Origin: Vitis vinifera
Lineage: Eukaryota; Streptophyta; Magnoliopsida; Vitales; Vitaceae
Length of the DNA stretch: 64,000 bases
NCBI RefSeq assembly: GCF_030704535.1
Contig: NC_081816.1
Location: forward strand, 9,908,001-9,972,000
Reading direction: 5' to 3'
The notes under the pieces were generated by a model. The model was given only the letters and a program-made list of their open reading frames with translations. It did not search any database and was not told where the DNA came from. Made by a program: the position numbers and the translations under genes. This document shows positions 1 through 10,048 of this stretch, in pieces (position 1 is the first letter of the stretch; each line of letters opens with the position of its first letter).

Positions 1-510
1 GGTCTCTCCCCATCTCGCCGCCCCATTCTCGGCTTCTTCGCAGGCCGCTTACACGGGCACATCAGGTACCTGCTTCTGGAGCAGTGGAAGGACAAAGACA
101 AAGACTTGCAAGTGTATGACCAGCTTCCTAATGGTTTATCTTATGACTCAATGTTGAAGAAGAGCAGGTTTTGCCTGTGCCCCAGTGGCTATGAAGTGGC
201 GAGCCCGAGAGTTGTGGAAGCTATATATGCTGAGTGCGTACCAGTATTGATCTCAGACAACTATGTACCCCCCTTCAATGATGTTCTCAACTGGAAGTCA
301 TTTGCAGTGCAAGTGCAGGTGAGAGACATAGCCAATATCAAGAGGATACTGATGGGCATATCCCAAACTCAGTACCTGAGAATGTACAGGAGGGTGAAGC
401 AGGTCCAAAGGCATTTTATGGTGAATGCAGCTCCACAGAGATTTGACGTTTTCCACATGACCATTCACTCCATCTGGCTGAGGAGATTGAACATTCGCAT
501 TCAGGACTGA
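1..510 (+). CDS. Exostosin-family (GT47) glycosyltransferase, C-terminal part
   Basis: An open frame runs from the first base to a TGA at 508-510 and gives the last 169 residues of a larger protein; the start lies outside the window. Reading from base 1 the frame contains GFFAGRLHGHIRYLL, then FCLCPSGYEVASPRVVEAIY and CVPVLISDNYVPPF, and ends with HSIWLRRLNIRIQD. The SPRVVEA...CVPV block is the nucleotide-sugar-binding core of plant exostosin-domain proteins of the At5g03795/At3g07620 type. These are type II Golgi membrane proteins thought to build cell-wall polysaccharides; their exact acceptors are mostly unknown. The visible part has no stop or frameshift. The assignment to family is firm and to a particular member is not possible. 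Confidence 0.9.
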   Translation, partial: GLSPSRRPILGFFAGRLHGHIRYLLLEQWKDKDKDLQVYDQLPNGLSYDSMLKKSRFCLCPSGYEVASPRVVEAIYAECVPVLISDNYVPPFNDVLNWKSFAVQVQVRDIANIKRILMGISQTQYLRMYRRVKQVQRHFMVNAAPQRFDVFHMTIHSIWLRRLNIRIQD

Positions 511-876
511 TTATATGTAGATATATATTCTTGCTTAGCTCTCTCCTCGTTTGGACTTTTCTCAGGCTCTGCTCACTTGCAAGGCAGTGATAGCTCACCC
601 TACTCACCAGCTCCATTCCCATTCTGAGTTCATCAGGTAGCCTTCAGCCCATGATGAAGGTGTATTAATTGGGCTATTCTCCTTCCTGGTTTTCTCCGGT
701 TTCCATTGTGATTCATTTTCCCATATATTGAAGTACCCCCTTTTGGTCTCTTGTACTCTTTATTTGTCTCAGTTTGCACCAAATTCTGGAACACTTTCCT
801 TCATCAATATTCTTTGAAAATTAATGTTAGTAATCATTTGGAGACAGCAATGGAAGCTTAATTTCCCAAACCTATC
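511..876. other. 3' flank of the exostosin gene
   Basis: No gene is seen. This stretch presumably holds the 3' UTR and polyadenylation signals of the glycosyltransferase gene, and ends where the tandem duplication begins. Confidence 0.5.
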
Positions 877-1957
877 AATCAAGTGTGAACCACCCCACAA
901 TCCTAAGGTCCAATTTAGTTGGACCTTTTTTTTTTTTTTTACTTCTAAATTTTTTTAATAAATATTTTAAAAATTAACTTGGGATGTATGGTAGTCAATA
1001 AGAAATTGGTTTTTTCAATAAATAAATTCATTATAGTTATATTATACAAAATTATCTTTTAAAAAGGCAACATAAATTTTAAAAGTTGAAGATTTATTTT
1101 TTCAAAAGATAGTTTTAATTTTTAGTTTAACATCATACTTTTTTAAAGATATTTTCTTTAAAATTATCCCAATTTAGTTTTGATATATTTTACCATGACT
1201 CCATGAGTGCCACAGCCACATGGGCATTAGGGGGGTGACCTCCCCTTCTTTCCTGTTCTTGTTTAAAGGACCCAAAAAAAAAAAAAAAAAGAGAAAAGAA
1301 AATTTTCCACCACGTTTTTCCGGTCTACCAAACTCCCCCTTTTTCTTTTCTTGGAAGAAGCTTCTATGAATGACTTACAAGAGCTTGAAATCAAGTGTGA
1401 ACCAGCCCACAATCCTAAGGTCCAATTTAGTTGGACCTTTCTTTTTTTTACTTTTAATTTTTTTTAATACATTTTTTTTAATAAATACTTTTAAAATTAA
1501 CTTGGGATGTATCGGAGTCTTAAAACTATTCTCAAATTTACCATTGTCTTTGAAGTGCAGAATAAGAATTTGTTTTTTCAATAAATAAATTCATTATAGT
1601 TATATTATACAAAATTATCTTTTAAAAAGGCAACATAAATTTTAAAAGTTGAAGATTTATTTTTTCAAAAGATAATTTCAATTTTTAGTTTAACATCATA
1701 CCTTTTTAAAGATATTTTCTTTAAAAAAATCCCAATTTAGTTTTGATGTATTTTACCATGACTCCATGAGTGCCACAGCCACATGGGCATTAGGGAGGTG
1801 ACCACCCCTTCTTTTCTGTTCTTGTTTTTAGGACCCAAAAAAAAAAAAAAAAAATGAAAAGAGAATTTTCCACCACGATTTTCCAGTCTACCAAACTCCC
1901 CCTTGTTCTTTTCTTGGAAGAAGCTTCTATATTTGACTCTTACAAGAGCTTGAAATC
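877..1957. repeat. Imperfect tandem duplication, two copies of about 515 and 567 bp
   Basis: Copy 1 (about 877-1390) and copy 2 (about 1391-1957) share in the same order: the AATCAAGTGTGAACC start, a GGTCCAATTTAGTTGGACC hairpin followed by a T tract, a TTTTTCAATAAATAAATTC block, a CCATGACTCCATGAGTGCC block, GGACCC followed by a long A tract, and CTTGGAAGAAGCTTCTAT. Copy 2 has about 50 extra bases near 1525-1572. The junction at 1390 falls on a short ATCA microhomology. Small open frames inside both copies have no coding character. This is a local direct duplication of non-coding DNA. Confidence 0.85.
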
Positions 1958-3308
1958 AGATGGGCCCGAACCTGATGAGACGCATGGAAGGAAGAGGCTC
2001 CAATTTATAAGGCCAAGTTTTGAACTTAAGAAGTCGTGGCCAAACCGCGTCCTCATTTATGGTCAACGAGTATATGTTAGGAAAGGAGACTGCTTGCTTT
2101 CACACTTCCAATTCATCTGTAACCCCACTTTACTATTCTTCTGGTTTGAAAAGCTGAAAAGTATACTTTGGCGAGCTCCTTTCAGGACATGAAATTATCG
2201 ATACGCCAACCCAAGGGTCTTCACCTAAACCCCTGTTTTGGGGTCATGACTTGGTCTTCCTTCCTTCCTTCTTTTGTTCTTCCATTCAGAGAAATAAGCC
2301 AAAGCACTTCATTTAATACAGAAGTGCTTCTAAATCCTCTGAATCTTTACCCATATTAAACAATGACATAGGGCCTTAATCCTGTGACGCTCGTTTCCCT
2401 TGAATGCATGACCATTCTTTTCTTGCACCAAATGATGCTTATATGATCTTATATTGAAAAGATATTGACAAGCAAAGGTATTATTACTTCATTCCTTGAT
2501 CTCATGTGCTTATGACCTTGCTCAAGGGTGGGTTCAAATTTTACCATATATTTCAATGATTCAAATAAAAAATTTGATATGATATGATAGAGATTTCTTT
2601 TAAATAAAAGTAGTCGTTGATTTTAAAGGTAATTATGCTACATCAACTGATACAATAAACAAGGTCAACACGTCAACCCGACAATGCTATTCCTAATACT
2701 TACAAATAATGAAATTAAATGAGATTGATACAAGGAGAGTTAGCCATTAAGGCTGGGCTGATTTGTTTCATTTCAAGTCAAGAGATTCAGTGGTGATTAA
2801 AGCAGAAGGGCCACCGCCCTCCTCTTGCTACACAAGTTGAAATTGAAAATTCGTGAGATGGCATAGATTAGTACAAGTGTTAACCATGTCATCATCTGCT
2901 GTTGTTTTCATCTTTAAATATTGATATTAACATGATTTGGTGTATGTCGAGGTATGCTGATAAGCTGTCCATCTCCAAATTTGATTGCTCGTCTTTGTAG
3001 GCCCATTAGAGATGACTTGTTTTTAAGAGAGTTAGGATTAGGAAGTGGGAGTGAAATCACATTGATGGATCTTATTCGAATTAACCTAAACCAACCTTAT
3101 TACTCCAGTTGGGTTAGTGATTATTGACTAGTAGTTGACTAGTAGCACATCACATAGGGTTTTCATTGGTTTAAAGAGTTGATAACCCAGAAACTGAAAG
3201 TTTTGGTTTTTTCTCTGATAAACCTAATAATATTTAAACCTTAAAAGAAAAAAAAAATGAGTGGATTGAGTTCAGTTTATTTTTTTAAAAATCTAGTACG
3301 GTTATGAC
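1958..3308. other. Duplicated 5' flank of the first HMA gene
   Basis: No gene is seen. Parts are paralogous to the flanks of the other two HMA genes. The stretch 2185-2435 (with AAGGGTCTTCACCTAAA and GGGGTCATGACTTGGTC) matches 7640-7860. The stretch around 2560-2585 corresponds to the insertion site of the retrotransposon at 8056. The stretch 2709-2870 matches 4708-4830 upstream of the second gene. These matches fix the duplicated unit as gene plus more than 1 kb of upstream sequence. Confidence 0.7.
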
Positions 3309-3335
3309 GGGGGGCTGGGTGGGTGGGCGGGCGGG
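3309..3335 (+). other. G-quadruplex-type motif upstream of HMA gene A
   Basis: Six runs of three or more G are separated by only one or two bases (GGGGGG-CT-GGG-T-GGG-T-GGG-C-GGG-C-GGG). Such a run pattern fits a very stable parallel quadruplex. It lies about 100 bp upstream of the TATA box and is missing from the matching place in the paralogous promoters. Confidence 0.6.
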
Positions 3336-3402
3336 CTTATTGCGAAATCTAATCTAGTATAGAACCTTGTCCTTGCAGGAGACTAAGTCGAGCTTTTAAT
3401 CC

Positions 3403-3443
3403 CACACGCGGTTATGACTCGGCCCACATGAGTCCTATAAATA
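3403..3443 (+). promoter_or_regulatory. Promoter of HMA gene A: CGCG box and TATA box
   Basis: CACACGCGG at 3403-3411 contains a VCGCGB core, the site bound by calmodulin-binding CAMTA factors. GAGTCC then TATAAATA (3436-3443) follow, about 140 bp before the ATG. The block from TTTTAATCCC to the TATA region is conserved in the same order at 13350-13400 before gene C, which supports a regulatory role. Binding itself is inferred from the motif only. Confidence 0.55.
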
Positions 3444-3580
3444 TATGACCCGTCTCTCAAGTCTTCTGCATCTCTCCCAGCGACAAATAACAGCGGCACT
3501 CTCCCCAGGTTCACAGTCACAAGTCTCACCAACACCCAGACTCCAAGACCCAGACCCAGAACCGGAATCAGATCAAGACC

Positions 3581-4022
3581 ATGAAGGTACGATTTGCTGC
3601 AACTTTGTCAAGTTTATAAAACTATATTTTGTTGAGGGAGATTTATATGCTGATATGGGGTGGGTTTGTTTACTTGGTTGCAGCAAAAGGTGGTGATCAA
3701 GGTGGCTATGAATGGGCAGAAGTCACGCTCCAAGGCCATGAAGATTGCAGTTGTTTCAGGGGTTGAATCAGTAGCTTTTAAAGGTAAAGAGATGGATGAA
3801 GTAGAGGTAATAGGGGACGGAATTGATGCTGCTGTTCTCACCTCCTTGCTCCGGAAGAACGTGGGCCATGCAGAGCTGTTGAGCGTGGGCTCTGCAGAGA
3901 AGAAAGAGGAAAAGAAAAATGAGATCGTATATGCCTGGAATTCATATCCCTATGAGTCTGTTGTTTCTCATTACCCAATCTACCCGGTCTACAACCGCGC
4001 AGACTCATGCTCCATCATGTAA
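3581..4022 (+). CDS. Heavy-metal-associated isoprenylated plant protein, copy A
   Basis: The gene has two exons: 3581-3586 (ATG AAG) and 3684-4022, joined across a GT-AG intron of 97 bp, giving 114 residues. The tiny first exon is chosen because the ATGAAG|GT junction is conserved in all three paralogues and restores the usual MK-QKVVIKV start. Residues 3-70 form an HMA fold (beta strand KVVIKVAM, helix SRSKAMKIAV, then VESVAFKGKEMDEVEVIG and a helix ending in LLRK). A short EKKEEKK basic/acidic linker and a Tyr/Pro-rich tail follow. The C-terminus CSIM is a CaaX farnesylation box, so the protein is likely membrane-attached. The MxCxxC metal site of classical HMA domains is absent (MNGQKSRSK). 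One residue of the AVGVSG loop seen in the paralogues is missing here. Confidence 0.88.
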
Positions 4023-5170
4023 AGAGATTGATATCCTGCAACTGCATAAACCTCACTGCAGGTCTTTATGCCACTGTGTTGAATACAGATGGAGATAATT
4101 CCCCTTCCCCACTCGATGATTTCTTCAAAGGAGGCTCAGCTCACTCCCTTCTTTGCTCTGTAAAATACTAAAATCAAAACTGCAAGTTAAATATGCAGTG
4201 CCTACTCTGTTTTCTGTGACTTTTTTTTTTCGCTCTCCCACCTCTTCTCTTGTCACAAAGATTGGATTTGTAAGTACAGTCAACTTTCTGTGCATCTGGA
4301 TACGCTATTCAATAAGACTTCAGGCTTTAACTTCAATGGTTTGATTAGTTCATCTGACATCATAGGTAAACTGTTCAGACCCCAGTAAAGTTACACTGGT
4401 TTGAACCCAACTGAGTTGAAGCCTTAAGCTTAAGCATGAATTTCTTTTGATGAAAACAAGGAGTTGATGATATACCCTCCACAACCGAGTAAATTTAATT
4501 GCTTCGAAGAACTTATAGGAAGTCAGACAATATTCTCTTTTTGTGTACGACGAAAGGGGGACTAAAACATACATAATAACACAATGACTGCGACGGTTTT
4601 CTCCAGGATTGCAATTTTCTTTTTCTTTTTTCCTGTTACATTCAATTCAATATAAATCATCATCGGATTCCCTGTCTGTAATCCTGTATCTCTCTTGTTG
4701 ATACTAGAATGGAATTTGAGCGAGGTTGATACAAGAGTTGGCTAGTCAACTTGGATATATATTTTGTTCCATCCAAGTCAAGAGTTTCTTTGGAGAATCT
4801 TAATCAAAATTGAAATGAAGAGATGGTATAGGAAGGGAAGAAGTGATTATTTTTGTAACAATTACTGTTCCTCTTTCAACAATAAAATTAATGACTTTGG
4901 CTGAATAATGTCTTTGTAGGCCAATCTCTAAGCACATGGCCATTAGGTGTATATTTTTTCAGGAAAGACGGTTATCATGGAAGACTTGTGCTAAAAACAA
5001 ATCTAACTACTGCAAGAGCCTTCTCCTTCTGGGATACCGCATGGAAGCTGTGACGTAGTTTACATTGCACTAAAACGTGGCTGCCATTTGTTTGACGGTG
5101 GCAAAATACCAGTTTCTTACTGCATCAAATGTCCCATTGGGATACTTCTCTGTAATCATCCCAAGAGTCC
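4023..5170. other. Spacer between HMA genes A and B
   Basis: No further gene is seen. The first part (to about 4160) is 3' flank that aligns with the 3' flanks of genes B and C. The part at 4370-4500 aligns with 6046-6170 and 14400-14500, and 4708-4830 aligns with 2709-2870. The spacer is thus a patchwork of duplicated downstream and upstream flank. Confidence 0.6.
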
Positions 5171-5178
5171 TATAAATG
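5171..5178 (+). promoter_or_regulatory. TATA box of HMA gene B
   Basis: TATAAATG follows GAGTCC exactly as in gene A and lies about 100 bp before the ATG at 5278. The CGCG box of genes A and C is not seen here. Confidence 0.55.
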
Positions 5179-5277
5179 AGTCACCACATCTCACAAAGCT
5201 TGGGCACCTTTCCCAGCTGCATATGCACAATCACAAGTGTCTCCAAACAGGCCAATTCCAAGTCTGGGACTGAGACC

Positions 5278-5729
5278 ATGAAGGTATGTATATGATTTAG
5301 CAGCAGTTTGTCATGTTTATAAAATTATTGGTGAGAGAAGTATGCTAATATGAACTTGGTTTGTTTAATTGGTTGCAGAAAAAGATGGTGATTAAGGTCA
5401 CTATGAATGGGGAGAAGTCGCGCTCCAAATCCTTGAAGGTTGCAGTGGGGGTTGCAGGGGTTGAATCAGCAGCTTTGCAAGGACAAGAAAAGAATCAAAT
5501 AGAGGTAATAGGGGAGGGAATTGATGCTGTTGCTCTCACCACCTTGCTCAGGAAGAAAGTGGGGTTTGCAGAGCTGGTGAGCGTGAGCGTTGTGGGAGAG
5601 AAGAAAGAGGAAAAGAAAGACAACCAAGGAAAGAAAAATGAGCCATCATTGCATGTGTATATGCCCTCTATCGAACCCTATTATCACGAATACACCGACA
5701 GCCATCCTGACTCGTGTTCCATCATGTAA
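5278..5729 (+). CDS. Heavy-metal-associated isoprenylated plant protein, copy B
   Basis: Two exons, 5278-5283 (ATG AAG) and 5379-5729, are joined across a 95-bp GT-AG intron and give 118 residues. The order of parts is the same as in copy A: an HMA fold from KKMVIKVTM to about residue 75 (with SRSKSLKVAV, IEVIGEGIDA and TTLLRKKVGFAEL), a Lys/Glu-rich linker, a Tyr-rich tail, and the CaaX box CSIM. As in copy A the cysteines of the metal site are replaced (MNGEKSRSK), so copper or zinc binding by the usual pair is not expected. Family members act as membrane-tethered metal chaperones or as stress and immunity partners. For cysteine-less members a protein-binding role is the likelier inference. 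Confidence 0.88.
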
Positions 5730-6365
5730 AGGGACACAGCTATGGCCTAGAGACCCTGAGCCTGCATAAACTTCACTCCTGGTCTTCATGCCTATGCAAA
5801 GATGGAGATAGTTTCGTTTTCCCCATCTGATGATGTCTATAGAGGAGGCCCTGCTCCATTCTTAACTCTGTTTTGTGTCACCTTTTCAAACCTTTTGATT
5901 TCACACTCAATAAAGATGAGGTTTCCAAGGATGATCTGCCTTTTGAGTATTAAATGGATTTGCCTTTTACTTCAACGGTTTTTGAGTAGTTGATTTGGGT
6001 TAATAATTGATTCTCTTTGCAATCTATCCCAATTATATTTTTCAGCAATGAAATCCACACTGGAGCCAAGTTGGACTGATTTGAATCCAACTGACTTGAA
6101 GCCTTTGAGCTTAAGTACAGAAGAATCCTTTTGATAGAAAATAGGGTTGGATGCTATGATCTCCACAAATAGCTTTGTGCAATTTTTCTGAAGAACACAT
6201 AAAAACTTGGGTATTATTATATTTTGCAAATTTCGAAGAGATGGGCCCTAGAAGCTCTGAAACGTGATAGTAAAATGAGGGCCCTGGAACGATTTCTCTT
6301 CTTCCTTTAGCGTGTGTAAGGATGAGTCCCAAGACATACAAAGCAGTGGCAGCCCTGAATGGTTG
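5730..6365. repeat. 3' flank of HMA gene B, duplicated behind gene C
   Basis: No gene is seen. From about 6040 to 6365 this DNA aligns with 14400-14758 downstream of gene C. Shared landmarks are AGAAGAATCCT, AATAGGGTTGGA, CATAAAAACTTGGGTA and GTGTAAGGATG, ending in CCTGAATGxTTG. The alignment breaks abruptly at 6365, where gene C's copy continues with CAAAATTAAGCT and this copy enters an insertion. Confidence 0.7.
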
Positions 6366-7590
6366 GTGAAAAGGTGAATCTCGATAGTGGAATACATCTA
6401 GAGGGAGGTGAATAGGTGTTTTGACCAATTAAAAAAAACTCTCAACTCAAATTTGCAAACTTTGTAACTTTTTGAATATTCTTCTTCTCTTCACACATTC
6501 TCAAAAACACAAATTATAAATCACATGCATATATGAATGTAACAACACTCCCCAACAATATTAAAATGCAATTTGCATGCACATGATCCAACACTCCCAA
6601 GCTCAAATCAACTTAAACTAAATTAAGATAAATGCAAGATCAATATACCTCAAAATGTCAATGATCAACAATCAGAAACAACTTCAAAGATTATTCATAG
6701 TCATTTCTCTTCATCAATCAATTGAGTAGTAGACAATCAAAATTCTAATCAATTGCTGAAATTGAACAAATTGATGCTAAGAAGAGAAAAAAAGACAATA
6801 TGACACCACAAATTTACGTGAAAAATCTCTAAAGAGATAAAAAACCATGAGCCTACCATTGATTGAAAAACTCCACTATGAAGAATAAAAACTGAGTACA
6901 AGGTTGTACCTAGCTCAAGCTAACCAATCATTTCCGGACCACTGGACTAGTACCTTCACTTTTAGATTCTCACCTTCATCTTCCGGAGCACACTTGGAGT
7001 CCGCACCAAGCTCAATCTTGGCCTCTTCTTGAATTGTCACAAAAAGAAAATGGGTTTTTGCACAAAACCAGGAGAATGAGATATGAATGTTTCAAAAATC
7101 AACCCATGTTCATTTTCAAAAAATCCATTTTAAGAAAAATTTCTTGGAAAACTTGAATGAGATTTTCTTGGAGCAAGCAACCTTAAAGAGAAAAGGGAAT
7201 GAGGAGAATAAGAACGGCTGCTGCAGTCTCTCCATCTCCAGAAATGGGTGAACATTTGATTTTAAATGGGAATGAAGCCCTTAATCCAAGGGCTGGAAAT
7301 TGATCTTAGAATCAGGTTAGTTGGATTGATTTGCCTCTACACCTGGATTGATCCAAAAATAGGGGAATAAAAGCCTTGCACCAAAAACTATTTCTCCCAA
7401 TTTTCTTAACTCATTTAAAGATGAAAAACAGGGTTGATTCACATTCAATCACCACACACTCGACTACAAACCTCGGCCTCTTAGCAAAGTTTTAATCTTC
7501 AAAGTCAAGTAGTTCAAAGAGGGATTGGTAAACCGAGTTAGGAAACACATAGGAATTTTGTCCAAAATTGCCAACCTAGCTAAACACTCA
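6366..7590. mobile_element. Unclassified insertion of about 1.2 kb in duplicated flank
   Basis: Relative to the paralogous flank at 14750-14770, the sequence between 6365 and about 7592 is extra: the left side ends in GAATGGTTG and the right side resumes with ATTGCAAAATTAAGCT. No coding region is seen inside. The size, the AT-rich non-coding nature and possible TG...CA ends (6364 and 7590) fit a solo LTR or a non-autonomous element. No clean target duplication can be read (GGTTG on the left, AATTG on the right). An old insertion is well supported; its class is not. Confidence 0.5.
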
Positions 7591-8055
7591 CAATTGCAAA
7601 ATTAAGCTTAAAAGTATGGTTGAAGAGCTCTCTTTATGACATGATGAAACTATTGATAAATCTTGACCCACAAAGGGTCTTCACCTAAAACCCTTTTTTG
7701 GGGTCATGACTTGGTCATTCTTCCTTCTTTTGTTCTTTCATTTAATACAAAAGCGCTTCTAAACTCATCGAATCTTTATGCATATTATAATTAAACCATG
7801 ATGTAGGATCTTAATCCAATTGTTCTTATTTCTCTTGAATGAATAATCATTCATTTCTTCAATAAATTAAGGGTACTCACTTGTAGCAAATGTTATAAAA
7901 GTATCATTAAGCAGAGGGTGTTGCATGGGCATCCATTACTTTGTAGTTGTTGTTTCATTGTTTTAGATCTTATACCCGATCTCATTATTTTGTATCCTTA
8001 TCTAATGATTCAGATTTTATCACAGTTGAGCTACCCAGATCAAAAGTTTGATATC
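7591..8055. other. Duplicated 5' flank of HMA gene C, cut by the retrotransposon
   Basis: No gene is seen. Bases 7640-7860 align with 2185-2435 upstream of gene A. The stretch ends at the retrotransposon target site ATATC (8051-8055) and its continuation lies beyond the element at 13158. Confidence 0.65.
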
Positions 8056-8336
8056 TGATAAGCCTCTTATACGTTATGTGTATACCAGAAAAGAAAAGAG
8101 AAATGTACTGCCACTTGGCAGTTATTTGTAACAGTCTTAGTATAGGTTAGGTAACAATCTGGATACGGACTGGGATGGTTTAAATAGGAAAAATGAGGGA
8201 ATTAGTGAGTATTGGATATTCTATGAATTTGGTACGAGAGTGATAGCCTCTCGAATAGCCATCTGAGTATCAGTTGGGTCTTTTTTTTCTTGTAATTCTT
8301 GAAATTCAATAACAATTCTCCATTAGATACCTATCA
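8056..8336 (+). repeat. 5' LTR of the chromovirus
   Basis: The 281-bp repeat starts with TGATAAGCC and ends with CTATCA, and is matched by 12877-13157. It is followed three bases later by the primer-binding site. Confidence 0.95.
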
Positions 8337-8339
8337 ACT

Positions 8340-8351
8340 TGGTATCAAAGC
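8340..8351 (+). other. Primer-binding site for initiator tRNA-Met
   Basis: TGGTATCAAAGC differs by one base from TGGTATCAGAGC, the complement of the 3' end of plant initiator tRNA-Met. It sits directly after the 5' LTR. Confidence 0.85.
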
Positions 8352-8360
8352 ATCAATCCA

Positions 8361-9809
8361 AATGGCTTAGAAAAAAAATGAAGGCTGAGTGGATTTTCTA
8401 GAAAAGGAAGTTGGAGAAATCAGAAATGAGATGCAACGCTTACCGGAAATGGAAAAAACAATTATGAACCTTGCCCAAAACGTAATGCGAGTTCTGCAGT
8501 CGTTGGAAGAGACACAGAATGCAATGGTGGCGTTGTCATTGGGGCGGGTCACGACGACTACTGCTCAATGAGAAGACCATGCAAAATGGATCCCTGGAGT
8601 TGGGGAAACCAGTGGGAATTGGATAGCGGTGGATGAGACGAGGTGAGGCGGAAACGGGGAATGACATGGCGAGCGACAATTGGAGATGCCTATATTTATG
8701 GGAGAAAACCCGGACGACTGGATCTTTCGAGTCGATCGATACTTCGCGATGTATGGACTTATGGAATATGAGAAATTAGTCACCACCGCGATGAGTTCAG
8801 ATGGGGACGCACTCTCTTGGTGCCAGTGGACTGGTTCAAGGGAGACGTTTAGGAGTTGGGAAAATTGAAGAGATGACTGTTGTTTTACTTTCGTCGAACT
8901 CAAGAAGGGAGGCTTTGTGAGCAGTTTCTTGTGGTGCGACAACAGGGGACAGTGGCAGCGCACCGACGGGAATTCGAGATTATAGTGACTCCCTTGAAAG
9001 GGATTTCTGATGAGGTAATGGAAAACACATTTATGAATGGGCTGCTTCCTAAGATCTGGGCTGAGTTACATCTTTTGCAACCATATGGGTTGGGTCACTT
9101 GATGGAAATGGCCCAATGGGTCGAAGATAGGAATTTAACCCTGTGGACGGCCTGTGAACCAAAGGACCTAAAGAACACCAAAATGCTGTCATCTACAAAT
9201 CGAGGTGAATGGAAGATTGGGGAAAATTTTCAGACTAGGGTAGTGGCTGTTAGTGAGAAGACGATGAACCAACAACGAGAGATTCCAATAAAGAGACTGA
9301 TGGAATCGGAGCTTCAAGCCCGTAAAGAGAAGGGACTCTGTTTTAAGTGTGATGAAAAGTTCTCACCTGGTCATCGTTGTAAGAAAGAATTAAGGGTTTT
9401 ATTGGTGCATGAAGATGAAGATGAGGAGGATAATCAGTTTGACAGTAGAGCAACCGAAGAACCTTCACTTATCGAGCTAAAAGACGCTATGGAATTATCT
9501 CTAAATTCCATGGTCGGTTTGACTACGCCGGAGACTATGAAAATCAAAGGGATGATCGGGTCAAAAGAGGTAATCATCCTTGTAGACAGTGGGGCTACCC
9601 ACAATTTTTTATCCCTTGATTTGGTTCAACAATTAGCACTCCCATTAACTACAACAACCAGTTATGGGGTGATGATGGGAACTGAGATATCCGTGAAAGG
9701 GAAGGGTATTTGTAGGGGAATTTGTATTTTGATGCAGGGGCTTACTATAGTGGAAGACTTTTTTCCACTTAAATTACGTAACACTGATGTAATTCTGGGA
9801 ATGCCTTGA
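8361..9809 (+). pseudogene. Broken gag-protease region of the chromovirus
   Basis: Gag pieces lie in different frames. An N-terminal coiled-coil part (8389-8571, with NEMQRLPEMEKTIMNLAQNV) ends in a stop. A capsid-like part starts at 8680 (PDDWIFRVDRYFAMYG). A longer open stretch from 8880 to 9809 carries the rest of the capsid (VMENTFMNGLLPKIWAEL), a zinc-knuckle-like motif (CFKCDEKFSPGHRC) at about 9341-9382, and the aspartic protease with its VDSGATHNFLS active site near 9583. The protease active-site triad looks intact, but the upstream breaks prevent a complete gag. Confidence 0.9.
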
Positions 9810-10048
9810 TTAGGGACTTTAGGAGACATGAAAGTAAACTGGAAGATGACACAATGAAGATCAAAATGGGAAAGATAGCGATAGTGTTAAAGGGAGACCT
9901 TAGCCTTAGTTGGATTGAGGTGTCTCTTATGGGATTGGCTAGAGCATTGCAACACCATAGCCAAGGGGTATGGGCGAAACTCTGTCAGACTTCCACCACT
10001 TCGGGTTTGAGTGAAGGAGTATAAGAGGTCTCAAAAACAGTCAAAGAA

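Noticed and set aside
1370-1588. Open frames on both strands
   Set aside because: They lie in an AT-rich non-coding tandem duplication and are full of Phe/Lys runs from T and A tracts.
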